The position numbers and the translations under genes were made by a program. A stretch of 42,837 bases of DNA from the NCBI GenBank assembly GCA_024683955.1, contig JAIKXS010000092.1:1-42837 (forward strand). Direction: 5' to 3'. Positions 26,867 to 39,483 of this stretch are shown in pieces. Below the pieces are notes generated by a model that worked only from the letters and a program-made list of their open reading frames with translations, was not told where the DNA came from and did no database searches. This DNA comes from Desulfovibrio sp. (GTDB lineage: Bacteria > Desulfobacterota > Desulfovibrionia > Desulfovibrionales > Desulfovibrionaceae). The first letter of the stretch is position 1, and the number at the start of each line of letters is the position of its first letter.

Positions 26867-28087
26867 TCACTGCGCGTTCAGAACTTCTGCCGCCGTCAGC
26901 GCTATCTGCAGCTCCTCGTTTGTCGGAAGAATAAGCACGCACGGTTTAGAGTCCGGCATTGAGATACACCGCTCCTCCCCACTTCTTACGTTGTTTAATT
27001 TTTCATCCAGTTTAATTCCGAGGCCTTCAAGCCCATCAAGAACACCCTTGCGGACGATATTGTCGTTTTCGCCAATACCTGCACTAAAAATCAAGGCATC
27101 GACCTTACCGCCAAGCAGGAAGAAAAAGGCGCCAAGCGTTTTTTTGATCGAGCGGATAAGCATTGTTCTCGCGAGTTTTGCGTCCTCGTTATTTTCTTCA
27201 TCAGCAAGCTTATGTATATCACGCATATCTGTCTTTCCACAAAGACCAAGCAAACCGCTCTTCTTGTTCATGAGTGTATCCACTTCCTGAGCGGTCATTC
27301 CCTTCTGCTCAATCAGATAGGGAACAATGGCCGGATCAATGCTGCCACATCGGGTTCCCATTACGAGACCTTCCAGAGGGGTCAAACCCATACTGGTATC
27401 AATACATTCGCCATTTTTTACACAACCAAGGGAAGAACCGTTTCCGAGATGAAGCGTAATACAGTTAAAGTCTTTCAGATCCTTTTTCATAAACGCTGCA
27501 CCACGATGTACAAGATAGGTATGAGATGTCCCGTGGAAGCCGTAGCGACGGATCTGGAGCTCGCGGCATAGATCCTGGGGTAAGGCGTAGGTGTAGGCCT
27601 CTCTGGGCATTTTCATGCCGAAAGCTGTATCAAAGACAGCCACATTCGGCACACCGGGAAAAAGCTTTTCCGCCACCTCAATACCCGTCAGATTGGCGGG
27701 ATTATGCAGGGGGCCAAGTGGGAAGGCCTTTCGAATGGTGTCCTTCGTCTTCTCGTCAACAAGGGCCGGGGCGGTCTGATAAAAGCCGCCATGCAGCACC
27801 CTGTGTCCGATAACCGAGATCTCCTTCAAATCCTTAATCACGCCCTTCTCCGGATCAGTGATCAATTTGATGACCTGCAGGATCGCTACGGAATGATCAG
27901 GATAGGGATTTTCCAAAAATATTTTTTCTTCTTTATCCGTATCAGGAGCTATTTTGTGGGAAAGAGTCCCTCCATTTGGGTCGCCTATGCGTTCAACAAG
28001 CCCCGAGCAGAGAACGCTCTGATCCTCCATCTGAAACAGTTTATACTTACATGAAGAGGATCCAGCATTTAACACAAGAATTTTCAT
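26867..28087 (-). CDS. ackA: Acetate kinase
   Basis: A 406-residue acetate kinase that makes ATP and acetate from acetyl phosphate. Signatures are VLNAGSSSCKYKLF at the start, GHRVLHGG, the YGFHGTSH loop, HLGNGSSLG and the catalytic GTRCGSIDPAI region. The ATP site SAGIGEND is near 330. In the segment usually reading FDTAFHQTMP the His is replaced, giving FDTAFGMKMP. It is downstream of pta with a 142-base gap. The ATG at 28087 has only a weak GGTAGAG site. The pair makes the last two steps of the pyruvate-to-acetate route. Confidence 0.96.
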   Translation of the reverse strand: MKILVLNAGSSSCKYKLFQMEDQSVLCSGLVERIGDPNGGTLSHKIAPDTDKEEKIFLENPYPDHSVAILQVIKLITDPEKGVIKDLKEISVIGHRVLHGGFYQTAPALVDEKTKDTIRKAFPLGPLHNPANLTGIEVAEKLFPGVPNVAVFDTAFGMKMPREAYTYALPQDLCRELQIRRYGFHGTSHTYLVHRGAAFMKKDLKDFNCITLHLGNGSSLGCVKNGECIDTSMGLTPLEGLVMGTRCGSIDPAIVPYLIEQKGMTAQEVDTLMNKKSGLLGLCGKTDMRDIHKLADEENNEDAKLARTMLIRSIKKTLGAFFFLLGGKVDALIFSAGIGENDNIVRKGVLDGLEGLGIKLDEKLNNVRSGEERCISMPDSKPCVLILPTNEELQIALTAAEVLNAQ

Positions 28088-28229
28088 TAACTCTACCGGC
28101 GTGGATACCCCGACATTTCTGACGGGAAGGAAACGCCGCCTCCTGAGTTTTCCTAGTTACTCAATACCAGCCACGGGGCTGTGGTCTTTGCCGAAGATCG
28201 CGCAAAAGCTTAAAAAGTCCCGCAAGAGA

Positions 28230-29816
28230 TTATTTTTCACTCGCAGCCTGTACGGCCGTAATGGCAACGGTGTTGACGATGTCGGCAACAAGGCAGCCTC
28301 GCGAAAGATCGTTAACGGGCTTGTTGAGTCCCTGCAAAACAGGTCCTATCGCGATGGCATCGCAAGCGCGTTGCACCGCCTTGTACGTTGTATTTCCCGT
28401 GGTCAGATTCGGGAAAATAAAAACGGTTGCCTTTCCTGCCACGGGACTGTCTGGCATTTTAGTTTTGGCGACCGTGGGATCAATGGCCGCATCATATTGC
28501 AGTGGCCCGTCGATGACGAGCGTCGGATCTTTTTCTTGCGCCAGTTTTGTTGCCTCAATCACCAAATCGACATCAGGACCCTTTCCGGAGCTTCCTGATG
28601 AATAGGAGATCATGGCTACCCGTGGCTCAATACCAAAGGCCATGGCTGTCTGTGCCGTCGTTATAGCAATTTCAGCAAGCTGTTCAGCCGTAGGATTAGG
28701 ATTGACCGCACAGTCGGCAAAAACAAGAACCCGATCAGCAAGGCACATCAAAAAGCAGGAGGAAACCACTGAAAAGCCCGGTTTCGCTTTCACAAACTGC
28801 AGGGCCGGGCGTATGGTATGGGCAGTTGTATTCACGGCGCCGCTCACCATGCCGTCAGCATCACCCTTTTTGACCATCATTGTCCCGAACACCGTCGGGT
28901 CAAGCATAACCTTTTTGGCGTCGTCCTCTGTGACGCCTTTCTTTTTGCGCAATTCATAATAGGTGTTGGCGTAGTCGTCAAACTTAGGCGACTCGGAAGG
29001 GGTGATAATTTCGGCATTTTTAATATCAAGTCCGAAACGTTGGGCCTTCGTTGTGATCTCGTCCGAGTCCCCAAGCAAAACAATATCCGCAACCTTACGC
29101 TGTAAAAGAACTTCCGTGGCCCGCAAGATTCGCTCTTCCGCGCCCTCGGCAAGAACAATCTTCTGTTTGACTGCCCTGGCCTTCCGTGCAAGTTCAATCT
29201 CAAAAAGATTCGGTCCCATAACAGTGGCATCAGAACAGAGGCGTGTAACGAGTTCTTCCGTGTTCACACTCTGAACAAAAGCCTTCTCTGAAGCCTTCTC
29301 ATCCCCAAGAAAATATAGGGGACTTTCACCCTTTTTGCCAAATTGTTTCTGCAGGGAGTCTTCCTCGGCTTTTGTCAAATCACAGCCAAATAAAAGAGTT
29401 CCGAGTAAATATGCACCTTTTGAAGCAAAAATTGTCCCGACAGACTGCATCTTTCTAACAATGTCTGTACAAGACGCTCCTTTCACGTCCAAAAGGAAAA
29501 AAATTGGGGAAGAGGCAGCAGCAGCCTGTTCGGCGTCGTTCTCGAGATGGGTTAGATCAGTTCCCGTATGGCCAACAAGAAGAAGAAAATTCTTCCCGCC
29601 CGCAAGGGACTCCACCTCCTGTCCAAGCACGGCGGGGCTTTTCACCTCAGCCTGTCCCTTGCAGCTGGCTTCAAGAGATTTGGCGGACGCACCGTCTAGA
29701 TCAACAAGGACACTTTGTTTGGAGTTACCTGCCGCAAGAGATAGGATGCAGGGCACAACAGAGTAAAAAGCGTCCTGTGAGGCCGATCCAAGAAGGGAAA
29801 GTATATTCTTCTTCAT
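28230..29816 (-). CDS. pta: Phosphate acetyltransferase
   Basis: A phosphotransacetylase that turns acetyl-CoA into acetyl phosphate. The C-terminal PTA domain (about 195-525) is complete: RKARAVKQKIVLAEGAEERIL, GTMMVKKGDADGMVSGAVNTTAHTIRPALQ, FADCAVNPNPTAEQLAEIA, SYSSGSSGKG and IFPNLTTGNTTYKAVQR. The first 190 or so residues are not the P-loop/DRTGG pair of long Pta (about 700 residues); they are a shorter domain I do not recognise. I took the ATG at 29816 (528 residues), but no ribosome site lies close; an AGGAGG sits about 47 bases upstream. The frame continues to 29906. It lies between the por terminator and ackA. Confidence 0.93.
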   Translation of the reverse strand: MKKNILSLLGSASQDAFYSVVPCILSLAAGNSKQSVLVDLDGASAKSLEASCKGQAEVKSPAVLGQEVESLAGGKNFLLLVGHTGTDLTHLENDAEQAAAASSPIFFLLDVKGASCTDIVRKMQSVGTIFASKGAYLLGTLLFGCDLTKAEEDSLQKQFGKKGESPLYFLGDEKASEKAFVQSVNTEELVTRLCSDATVMGPNLFEIELARKARAVKQKIVLAEGAEERILRATEVLLQRKVADIVLLGDSDEITTKAQRFGLDIKNAEIITPSESPKFDDYANTYYELRKKKGVTEDDAKKVMLDPTVFGTMMVKKGDADGMVSGAVNTTAHTIRPALQFVKAKPGFSVVSSCFLMCLADRVLVFADCAVNPNPTAEQLAEIAITTAQTAMAFGIEPRVAMISYSSGSSGKGPDVDLVIEATKLAQEKDPTLVIDGPLQYDAAIDPTVAKTKMPDSPVAGKATVFIFPNLTTGNTTYKAVQRACDAIAIGPVLQGLNKPVNDLSRGCLVADIVNTVAITAVQAASEK

Positions 29817-29961
29817 AATAGTTTCAGCGTGAAGACCCGTACACGGGCTAAAAACGCTGCCTCCTATTGTTTGATGAAGCGAACAAAAACATCCGTGTTC
29901 GCACATTGGCGGGCACCGCGTTCATCCAGTAGAAACGAACGGCTGCCATTCCGAAAAAGCC

Positions 29962-30002
29962 GAAAAAAAACACGTGCGCCAGCCCGAAACTGACGCACGT
30001 GT
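29962..30002 (-). terminator. Rho-independent terminator of the pyruvate:ferredoxin oxidoreductase gene
   Basis: On the minus strand ACACGTGCGTCAG and CTGGCGCACGTGT pair, with one G-U, around TTTCGGG. Eight T follow. It sits just past the por stop and before pta, so por is probably mainly a single-gene transcript. Confidence 0.9.
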
Positions 30003-30014
30003 ACAATACAACGC

Positions 30015-34047
<4,033 letters not shown>

Positions 34048-35064
34048 TCAACCAAAGATACCCTCTCGTATAATCCGATAAAGCTCTTTCCATTCTGTAC
34101 AGTGGCAAAGGGCGATACGTACATTTTTTGTATTGGGAAGGCCTCGCGCATACGCAGAAAGAATCCCGCGCATACGTGCTGTTTGATCTCGACCAGACGC
34201 ATGTTCATAAATAAGATCGAGATGTCTGCACATGGTAGCCTTCAGATCTTCCACGGAAAACACCGGGGGAGTTTCTCCCTTAACAAGTGCCATGTGATCT
34301 CTAAATATATGCGGAGAACGCAGCGCGCCGCGCGCATACATGACACATGAGGCTCCCGTTTCCCGAAGACAGCGAATACCATCCTCCGCGGTAAAGAGGT
34401 CTCCTGACGCTACAACAGGGATACGAAGTACGCGCGAAAGCGTTCGTATCACGGACCAGTCAGCACTTCCCTGAAAACCCTGCCTTGCCGTACGAGGGTG
34501 CAACGTAATCCACCCCGCTCCCATTTCCTGAAGTTGCAGGGGAAGTTCGGGAACAACATTCATATGATCTCCATCAAGACCCAGGCGCAGCTTAAAGCCT
34601 ACATGGCCTTCTCCAGCCTCACGAAGCATGGACTCGGCGCAACGAAGCAGATTCGCCATATCAGCAAGCATTCCGGCCCCGGCCCCCTGTCGCATAACCT
34701 TTGGCACGGAGCAGCCAATATTGAGGTCAAAAAAACGGTACCCCTTATCCCTAAGAACCCGCACGGCCATTCCGAGAGAATCCGCCTCAGCGCCGAAAAG
34801 CTGGACCACAAGAGGCTGATCGTCAGCAGTAGAGGCAAGAAGGCGAGCAGTGCCAGGACTTTTATATTCAAGGCCTTTGGCGCTGATCATCTCGGTTGTG
34901 CAGCAAGCCGCCCCGTGTTCCCTGCACAATAATCGGAAGGCGAGATCGCTGTACCCGGCAAGAGGGGCAAGCCACGGCGTATCATGAGAAAAAGGAAGTG
35001 ATATGGTTTCAGAGGGAGCGTTGGGCAGAAAAAAATGTGACATGGGCTTTAGTTTCTTTGGCAT
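34048..35064 (-). CDS. dus: tRNA-dihydrouridine synthase, DusB-like
   Basis: A flavin enzyme of 338 residues (or 331 from the ATG at 35043) that reduces uridine to dihydrouridine in tRNA D-loops. The barrel opens with WLAPLAGYSDLAFRLLCREHGA and TEMISAKGL. NIGCSVPKVMRQGAGAGML at about 118 holds the catalytic Cys. FKLRLGLDGD, ITLHPRTARQGFQGSADW and VVASGDLFTAEDG follow, and MYARGALRSPHIF binds phosphate. The usual GC-P-PK is slightly altered. It lies upstream of por with a 480-base gap, so is probably separate. DusB is the closest type, but the paralogue class is uncertain. Confidence 0.9.
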   Translation of the reverse strand: MPKKLKPMSHFFLPNAPSETISLPFSHDTPWLAPLAGYSDLAFRLLCREHGAACCTTEMISAKGLEYKSPGTARLLASTADDQPLVVQLFGAEADSLGMAVRVLRDKGYRFFDLNIGCSVPKVMRQGAGAGMLADMANLLRCAESMLREAGEGHVGFKLRLGLDGDHMNVVPELPLQLQEMGAGWITLHPRTARQGFQGSADWSVIRTLSRVLRIPVVASGDLFTAEDGIRCLRETGASCVMYARGALRSPHIFRDHMALVKGETPPVFSVEDLKATMCRHLDLIYEHASGRDQTARMRGILSAYARGLPNTKNVRIALCHCTEWKELYRIIREGIFG

Positions 35065-35391
35065 AATTTGTGCTTATCGCTATATTGTGACGCCACTCAG
35101 GAAAAGAAAACACGATGTACTCCTCCTCGCCAGAGAACGTGTGTCCAACTTTACAAAACAGGAGATACACGAGAAATAAGTTATTAGAGCGGCACAAACA
35201 AAATGATTTTTCAGTTTTTTTAAAACATATCAAAATTAATATATGTCTTGTATCTTTCCGCAACACACATATTTATTTTATATTAATTACGTCATAAATA
35301 CATCACAATTTTATAACTTTTTGATTCTTTTTACATCCGGCAAGTAAGTGTATGCACGCAGAAAATACAAAAAAAAGGCGCAACATAAAAC
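35065..35391. promoter_or_regulatory. Divergent intergenic region between dus and mltC
   Basis: About 330 bases, AT-rich from 35160 to 35310. It must carry promoters for both divergent genes, but I could not place boxes. The coding start of mltC is probably at 35551, so the gap may extend to there. Confidence 0.4.
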
Positions 35392-35536
35392 ATGAAAGAC
35401 GAGAAAGAATATGCCCGACCTCCGCAGAAGGTCAACCGCAGAACGTCCCGGCCAATGGCAGTATTTTTTGCTCTACGCGAAGGGCTGGTAAAGAAACGCC
35501 TTAGTCGCTATACTCATCTTTCTGCAATACCTTTTT

Positions 35537-35544
35537 GGAGGAAG
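35537..35544 (+). promoter_or_regulatory. Ribosome binding site that fixes the mltC start
   Basis: GGAGGAAG lies six bases before the ATG at 35551, much better than anything near the in-frame ATG at 35392. Confidence 0.75.
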
Positions 35545-35550
35545 TCCCCA

Positions 35551-36675
35551 ATGGACAAAAGAAAGACTCTCCTTGCTCTTGCAGGAGGTTTTTCACTTTT
35601 TACCCTTTTTCTCGTCATGCTGTCTGGCTTTGTACCACAGGACGAGGGGCCATCTGTCCGCAGAGTGGTGAGTCTCACCGTCGCCCGTCTCGCACCTGAA
35701 GACATCCCCAGACCTATTACCTACTGGGGAGACGGGAAACGTATCTGGGCAGTGAGGCAACCTGTCGGAAAGGAAGATACTACTCCCCCAACAGAGGCAC
35801 TGCAAAAACCATCGCAGAGCAGGTCCATTCGTTTTTCTGATGACATGATCCTGCTCTCAACGGGTATGGACCGCACTTCCTCCGATGACCGGTCGACTCC
35901 TATTGTGAGCGTCCCCCTGCTCAAGCTTGACGGCATTTCCATTCCCTATCTTTTTGCCGTCCAGCCCCTTCTCTACGGAGACAATCTTGATGAGGACGGA
36001 ACCCCGTTACGCTGGTATTTCGAAAACACGCCACAGACGGGTTTCATGCCCTTTGTCTCAAAAAATTTGAGGAAGAAGGATCAGGAAGATCGGTTAATCA
36101 CTGTACCCAGACGTTTTCCCGTCATACGTGGCACGGGTCTCCAACGCGCTGCCATCTTTCAGGAACTCATCAACCGTTTTTCACGTGAATTCCGTCTTAA
36201 CCCGACACTTGTTAAAGCCATCATCTATAGTGAAAGTAATTTTAATTCCGTTCTCGTGAGCAAGCGCTCTGCAGTGGGTCTGATGCAGATCTTACCGCAA
36301 ACAGCCGGAGCTGATATCCACAAATTCCTTTACGGCCACAAAACGACCATAACCGCTGAAGATCTTTTTGACCCTGAAATCAATATCCGTTATGGAACTG
36401 CCTATTTGTATCTCCTCATGCGCCGGTACTTTTCAGGAGTAAAGGACCCCCTTTCTAGAGAATACTGCACCGTTGCAGCATATAATATGGGGCCGAATCG
36501 AGTCATTCGTGTTTTCGGACCGTCAGCATCTGAGGCGGCATTTCAGATCAACGCCCTTTCTGCCGAGGACGTCTATGAGACTCTTATAAACAGGCTCCCG
36601 AGGTGGGAAACCCGTTTTTATTTGGCAAAGGTTAGATCCATAAAACAACAATATTCAGCACTTGCTGGGAAATAA
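35551..36675 (+). CDS. MltC-like membrane-bound lytic murein transglycosylase
   Basis: A 374-residue exported protein. A basic start (MDKRK) and one hydrophobic segment at about 6-27 act as signal anchor. There is no lipobox, whereas E. coli MltC is a lipoprotein. The C-terminal SLT domain has the catalytic E228 in YSESNFN, then SAVGLMQILPQTAGADI, FDPEINIRYGTAYL, TVAAYNMGPNRVIRVFG and DVYETLINRLP; these match MltC specifically. It cleaves the glycan strand of peptidoglycan, giving 1,6-anhydro ends. The first 190 residues between anchor and SLT domain show only MltC-like pieces. The frame is open from 35392, but the strong ribosome site favours 35551. Confidence 0.87.
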   Translation: MDKRKTLLALAGGFSLFTLFLVMLSGFVPQDEGPSVRRVVSLTVARLAPEDIPRPITYWGDGKRIWAVRQPVGKEDTTPPTEALQKPSQSRSIRFSDDMILLSTGMDRTSSDDRSTPIVSVPLLKLDGISIPYLFAVQPLLYGDNLDEDGTPLRWYFENTPQTGFMPFVSKNLRKKDQEDRLITVPRRFPVIRGTGLQRAAIFQELINRFSREFRLNPTLVKAIIYSESNFNSVLVSKRSAVGLMQILPQTAGADIHKFLYGHKTTITAEDLFDPEINIRYGTAYLYLLMRRYFSGVKDPLSREYCTVAAYNMGPNRVIRVFGPSASEAAFQINALSAEDVYETLINRLPRWETRFYLAKVRSIKQQYSALAGK

Positions 36676-36865
36676 TTGTTATATTATCCTGAATACACTT
36701 TTGCTCCATTATATTTTTTCCACTATGAAAATCAGGATTGAGTGTCAAAGCTAATATCCTGTCAAGTTTTTTTTGCAAATTAGGAATTCATCGGATTCAT
36801 ATATAATATAGAATTTTTATTAATTTTCATAAAAGCAAGGTCTTTGACCTTTCTGGAGATCTCAT

Positions 36866-37432
36866 ATGCGCACGTTGTTCCATTCTTTTCTCTGCCTTCT
36901 TATCATTGTTCTATTGCAGGCCTGCGAAAAAAGCGGCCAGCAAACCGCAAAAATCGGGGTCGTAAACCTTAACCGCATCATGGTCGACAGCGACGCGGGC
37001 CGTGCGGCGGCCAAGTATATGGAAAGCCTGCAGGAAGGTATGCGCGCCGATATCACGGCACTGCAGGAAGCGGCTGACGGGGACAAGGAAAAAAAGACCG
37101 ATCAGGAGGCCCTGCAGAAAAAGGTGCAGCAGGCCTACGCAAAAATGCAGGCTGAACAGCAAAACGTCCAAAGCATACTTAATGACGTTCTCCACAGAAC
37201 CGTTGACAGCTACCGCAAGAACAATGGATACAGCATGATACTCTTCTCCGATGTCGTCCTGTCCTTTGATAAAAGCGTTGATGTCACTAGTTTTGTGACC
37301 GAAGCCATGAACAAGGAAAAAGTAGAATTCAAGCCTCTTCCGGAACCCAAAGAGTCCGGTACAAATGACGGGCAAGAAAAAATGGACGCCAAAAATCCAG
37401 CGGAATCGAAGGACGAGCCTAAAAATAAGTAG
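36866..37432 (+). CDS. Skp/OmpH-like periplasmic chaperone, lipoprotein form
   Basis: A 188-residue exported protein. The lipobox LLQAC puts the lipidated Cys at residue 20 after a hydrophobic signal, so it is a lipoprotein, unlike soluble E. coli Skp. The mature part begins with KIGVVNLNRIMVDSDAGRAA, the OmpH pattern. A long charged coiled coil covers about 50-110, followed by DVVLSFDKSVDVTSFV. The tail (about 150-188) is hydrophilic, rich in Lys, Glu, Pro and Asn. Such proteins hold unfolded outer-membrane proteins in the periplasm. GGAGA stands before the ATG at 36866. The usual neighbours bamA and lpxD are absent; the gene is alone, with its own terminator. Confidence 0.85.
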   Translation: MRTLFHSFLCLLIIVLLQACEKSGQQTAKIGVVNLNRIMVDSDAGRAAAKYMESLQEGMRADITALQEAADGDKEKKTDQEALQKKVQQAYAKMQAEQQNVQSILNDVLHRTVDSYRKNNGYSMILFSDVVLSFDKSVDVTSFVTEAMNKEKVEFKPLPEPKESGTNDGQEKMDAKNPAESKDEPKNK

Positions 37433-37512
37433 CGGTAGAAACAGGCTTCCTGTGTGTGAGGAAGACGCGAACACATCGAAGAAAGATAACTACCGGAACG
37501 GCAACTATACTG

Positions 37513-37539
37513 GGTGGCAGAAATGCCACCTTTTTTTTT
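37513..37539 (+). terminator. Rho-independent terminator after the Skp-like gene
   Basis: GGTGGCA and TGCCACC form a 7-bp stem around a GAAA tetraloop, followed by nine T (37531-37539). Confidence 0.93.
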
Positions 37540-37690
37540 GGGGGGGGCCGCAGGGGCACGTTTTGCATTGACATCAGGATGTACGGGAAGCGATCTCGTA
37601 TCGCCCGACTCAAAAAAAGGCAGAACCATTCGGAATTTTTCCGAATAATCCCGCCGTGACGTATTCCGTCAGATTCGTGAACGATGTGGG

Positions 37691-38323
37691 TTACATATTA
37701 AAGACCGTGCTCTTCTCGCGTTGCAGAAGGAAGTTGAGCACTGCGTCACTCATCATTGCCGCCGCCCACATAACCCTCGGCGCAAGTGGTGGAGCCACTG
37801 CAACGTCACGTTCAAAATCCCCGAAAACACTAAGATTCCCGACGGTTCGTTTTCGTAACGGAGGACCGCCATACCCCGCAATACCTGAAGCGCTGAAGAC
37901 CCGGATACCCTTCATAAGAGCGGCTTCAACAAACATGGCTTTATCGTCAGCACCGTCCAGGCCTTCAATCCAGAGGTCACACAGATCTAGAACGGCTCCC
38001 ACATTATCCCGTGTTAAACGCTCATATACACACTTGCACGTAATATCCGAATCCAACGCATGGAGATGGGACGAAAGAGCATCTGCCTTAAACGCCCCTA
38101 CATCCTTCGGGAAATAGGCCTGTCGATTTAGGTTTGACGCCTCGACCCGGTCCATATCAAGAAGCACAAAGGTCCTGATACCACTTCGGGCAAGGAGCAT
38201 GGCCACATTAGATCCAATCCCGCCCAGACCGGCAAGACCGACGCTGCATTTCCCGACTACGGCACGCTGTCCATCTGTTAGATAGGCGCCAAGCCCCGTT
38301 GGAAACGAAGGCGCAACAGACAT
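37691..38323 (-). CDS. thiF: ThiS adenylyltransferase ThiF, short form
   Basis: A 210-residue E1-like enzyme that activates the C-terminal glycine of ThiS as acyl-adenylate for thiazole formation. The nucleotide site GLAGLGGIGSNVA is at about 29-41 and LLDMD at 54-58. NLNRQ at 65-69 carries the conserved Arg, with DGADDKAMFVE further on. The length matches the short ThiF type of deltaproteobacteria and lacks the zinc CxxC pairs of E. coli ThiF and MoeB. The ATG at 38323 overlaps the thiH stop in TGATG, a coupled junction; a GTG at 38332 is the other option. Last gene of the thi operon. Confidence 0.92.
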   Translation of the reverse strand: MSVAPSFPTGLGAYLTDGQRAVVGKCSVGLAGLGGIGSNVAMLLARSGIRTFVLLDMDRVEASNLNRQAYFPKDVGAFKADALSSHLHALDSDITCKCVYERLTRDNVGAVLDLCDLWIEGLDGADDKAMFVEAALMKGIRVFSASGIAGYGGPPLRKRTVGNLSVFGDFERDVAVAPPLAPRVMWAAAMMSDAVLNFLLQREKSTVFNM

Positions 38324-39462
38324 CAGGCGCACGCCGTACTGGCCGAGGAAGCCGTCGGATCTTCCCAGTCCTTGATAACAGCCTGATACCCGATACGCTC
38401 TATGGCTGCGACCATTTCCGCAAGACTTCTGTGATCGGTGATTTCAAACTGGCCAGCGTGTTGTTCCCCGCCTTTAGCCCGCCCGCCAACGGCTGTCGAG
38501 ACACCGGCAGAGACTCTCGTAACACCAAGCGGGATCAAATGATCACGCATAAAGGCGCTCTCTCTAGTCGAACAGGTAATGGAGCAACGTGGAAGGAAAC
38601 AGCGCAATGCCAGCACATATTGTACAAAATGACGGTCATCGACCGGGTATTTCACTTCAAAGGACCCCTCATGGGGGCATATCCGGGGAATGGAAATACC
38701 AATGTCCACCCCCGGGAAATTATGTTGCAGCCAAAAGGCGTGGAGGCCTGTCGCAAAGGTATCCTGCTCAAACGGAGCCAATCCAAGCAGCGCACCGACC
38801 CCGATCGAACGAATTCCGGATTCGGCCGCCCGCGTCGGGGCATTGAGGCGAAAGAGATAGTCGTGCTTCGGTCCGACCGGATGCAGCCAGGCATAAAGGC
38901 TGGGATCGTAGGTTTCCTGAAACATGGTCATGGAATCAACGCCAGCCTCAACAAGCATGGCGTATTCATCACGCTGCAGGGCGTATACTTCAATACCGAT
39001 GGAAGCAAAGTAGGGTTTGATGGCACGCACAACATCCGCTATGTAGTCGGGAGAGGAAAGCGTCCTGGCGTCGCCTGTCAAAAGAAGAATGTGCCTGTGA
39101 CCTCCATTATGTAAAAACATCGCCTCTTCACATGCCTCTTTAACCGAGAGATGCGTCCGTTTTTGCGTGTTCTTCGCGTTAAAACCGCAGTAGCGGCACT
39201 GATTTGTGCAGACATCCGAAATATAGAGCGGTGTGAAGAGATTCACAGCACGACCAAAAAATCGCAGGGTGATGTCGTTGGCCTTCTTTGCTATGGCCTC
39301 AAGTTCCGGTTGGGCCATGGGGGAAAGGAGAGTCAAAAAATCGCGTACATCGAGTGTTTCCTTGTTCAACACGGCGTACACGTTCTCCCGCGTCACATGC
39401 CTGACGAAATCGCTCCGTTGAGCAGCAGGCCAACGTGCCAAATATTCCGAAATTGTTTCCAT
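38323..39462 (-). CDS. thiH: 2-iminoacetate synthase ThiH
   Basis: A 379-residue radical-SAM enzyme that cleaves tyrosine to dehydroglycine (2-iminoacetate) for the thiazole ring of thiamine, typical of anaerobes. The cluster-binding CTNQCRYC gives Cys at 85, 89 and 92. LLTGDARTLSSPDY, FQETYDPSLYAWLHPVGPKHDYLFRL and GVGALLGLAPF follow as in ThiH. The terminal segment with IKDWEDP is present. GGGGGA before the ATG at 39462 supports that start over a TTG at 39474. It follows thiG by about 20 bases and overlaps thiF. Confidence 0.95.
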   Translation of the reverse strand: METISEYLARWPAAQRSDFVRHVTRENVYAVLNKETLDVRDFLTLLSPMAQPELEAIAKKANDITLRFFGRAVNLFTPLYISDVCTNQCRYCGFNAKNTQKRTHLSVKEACEEAMFLHNGGHRHILLLTGDARTLSSPDYIADVVRAIKPYFASIGIEVYALQRDEYAMLVEAGVDSMTMFQETYDPSLYAWLHPVGPKHDYLFRLNAPTRAAESGIRSIGVGALLGLAPFEQDTFATGLHAFWLQHNFPGVDIGISIPRICPHEGSFEVKYPVDDRHFVQYVLALRCFLPRCSITCSTRESAFMRDHLIPLGVTRVSAGVSTAVGGRAKGGEQHAGQFEITDHRSLAEMVAAIERIGYQAVIKDWEDPTASSASTACA

Positions 39463-39483
39463 TGGTTCCCCCAAATGCGGCCC

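Noticed and set aside
36773..36807. TTGCAA and TATAAT as a promoter for the Skp-like gene
   Set aside because: The -10 box is good but the spacing to TTGCAA is 23 bases, too long; no better -35 is visible.
38299..39114. A 271-residue plus-strand frame over thiF and thiH
   Set aside because: Antisense to thiH, which has complete radical-SAM motifs.
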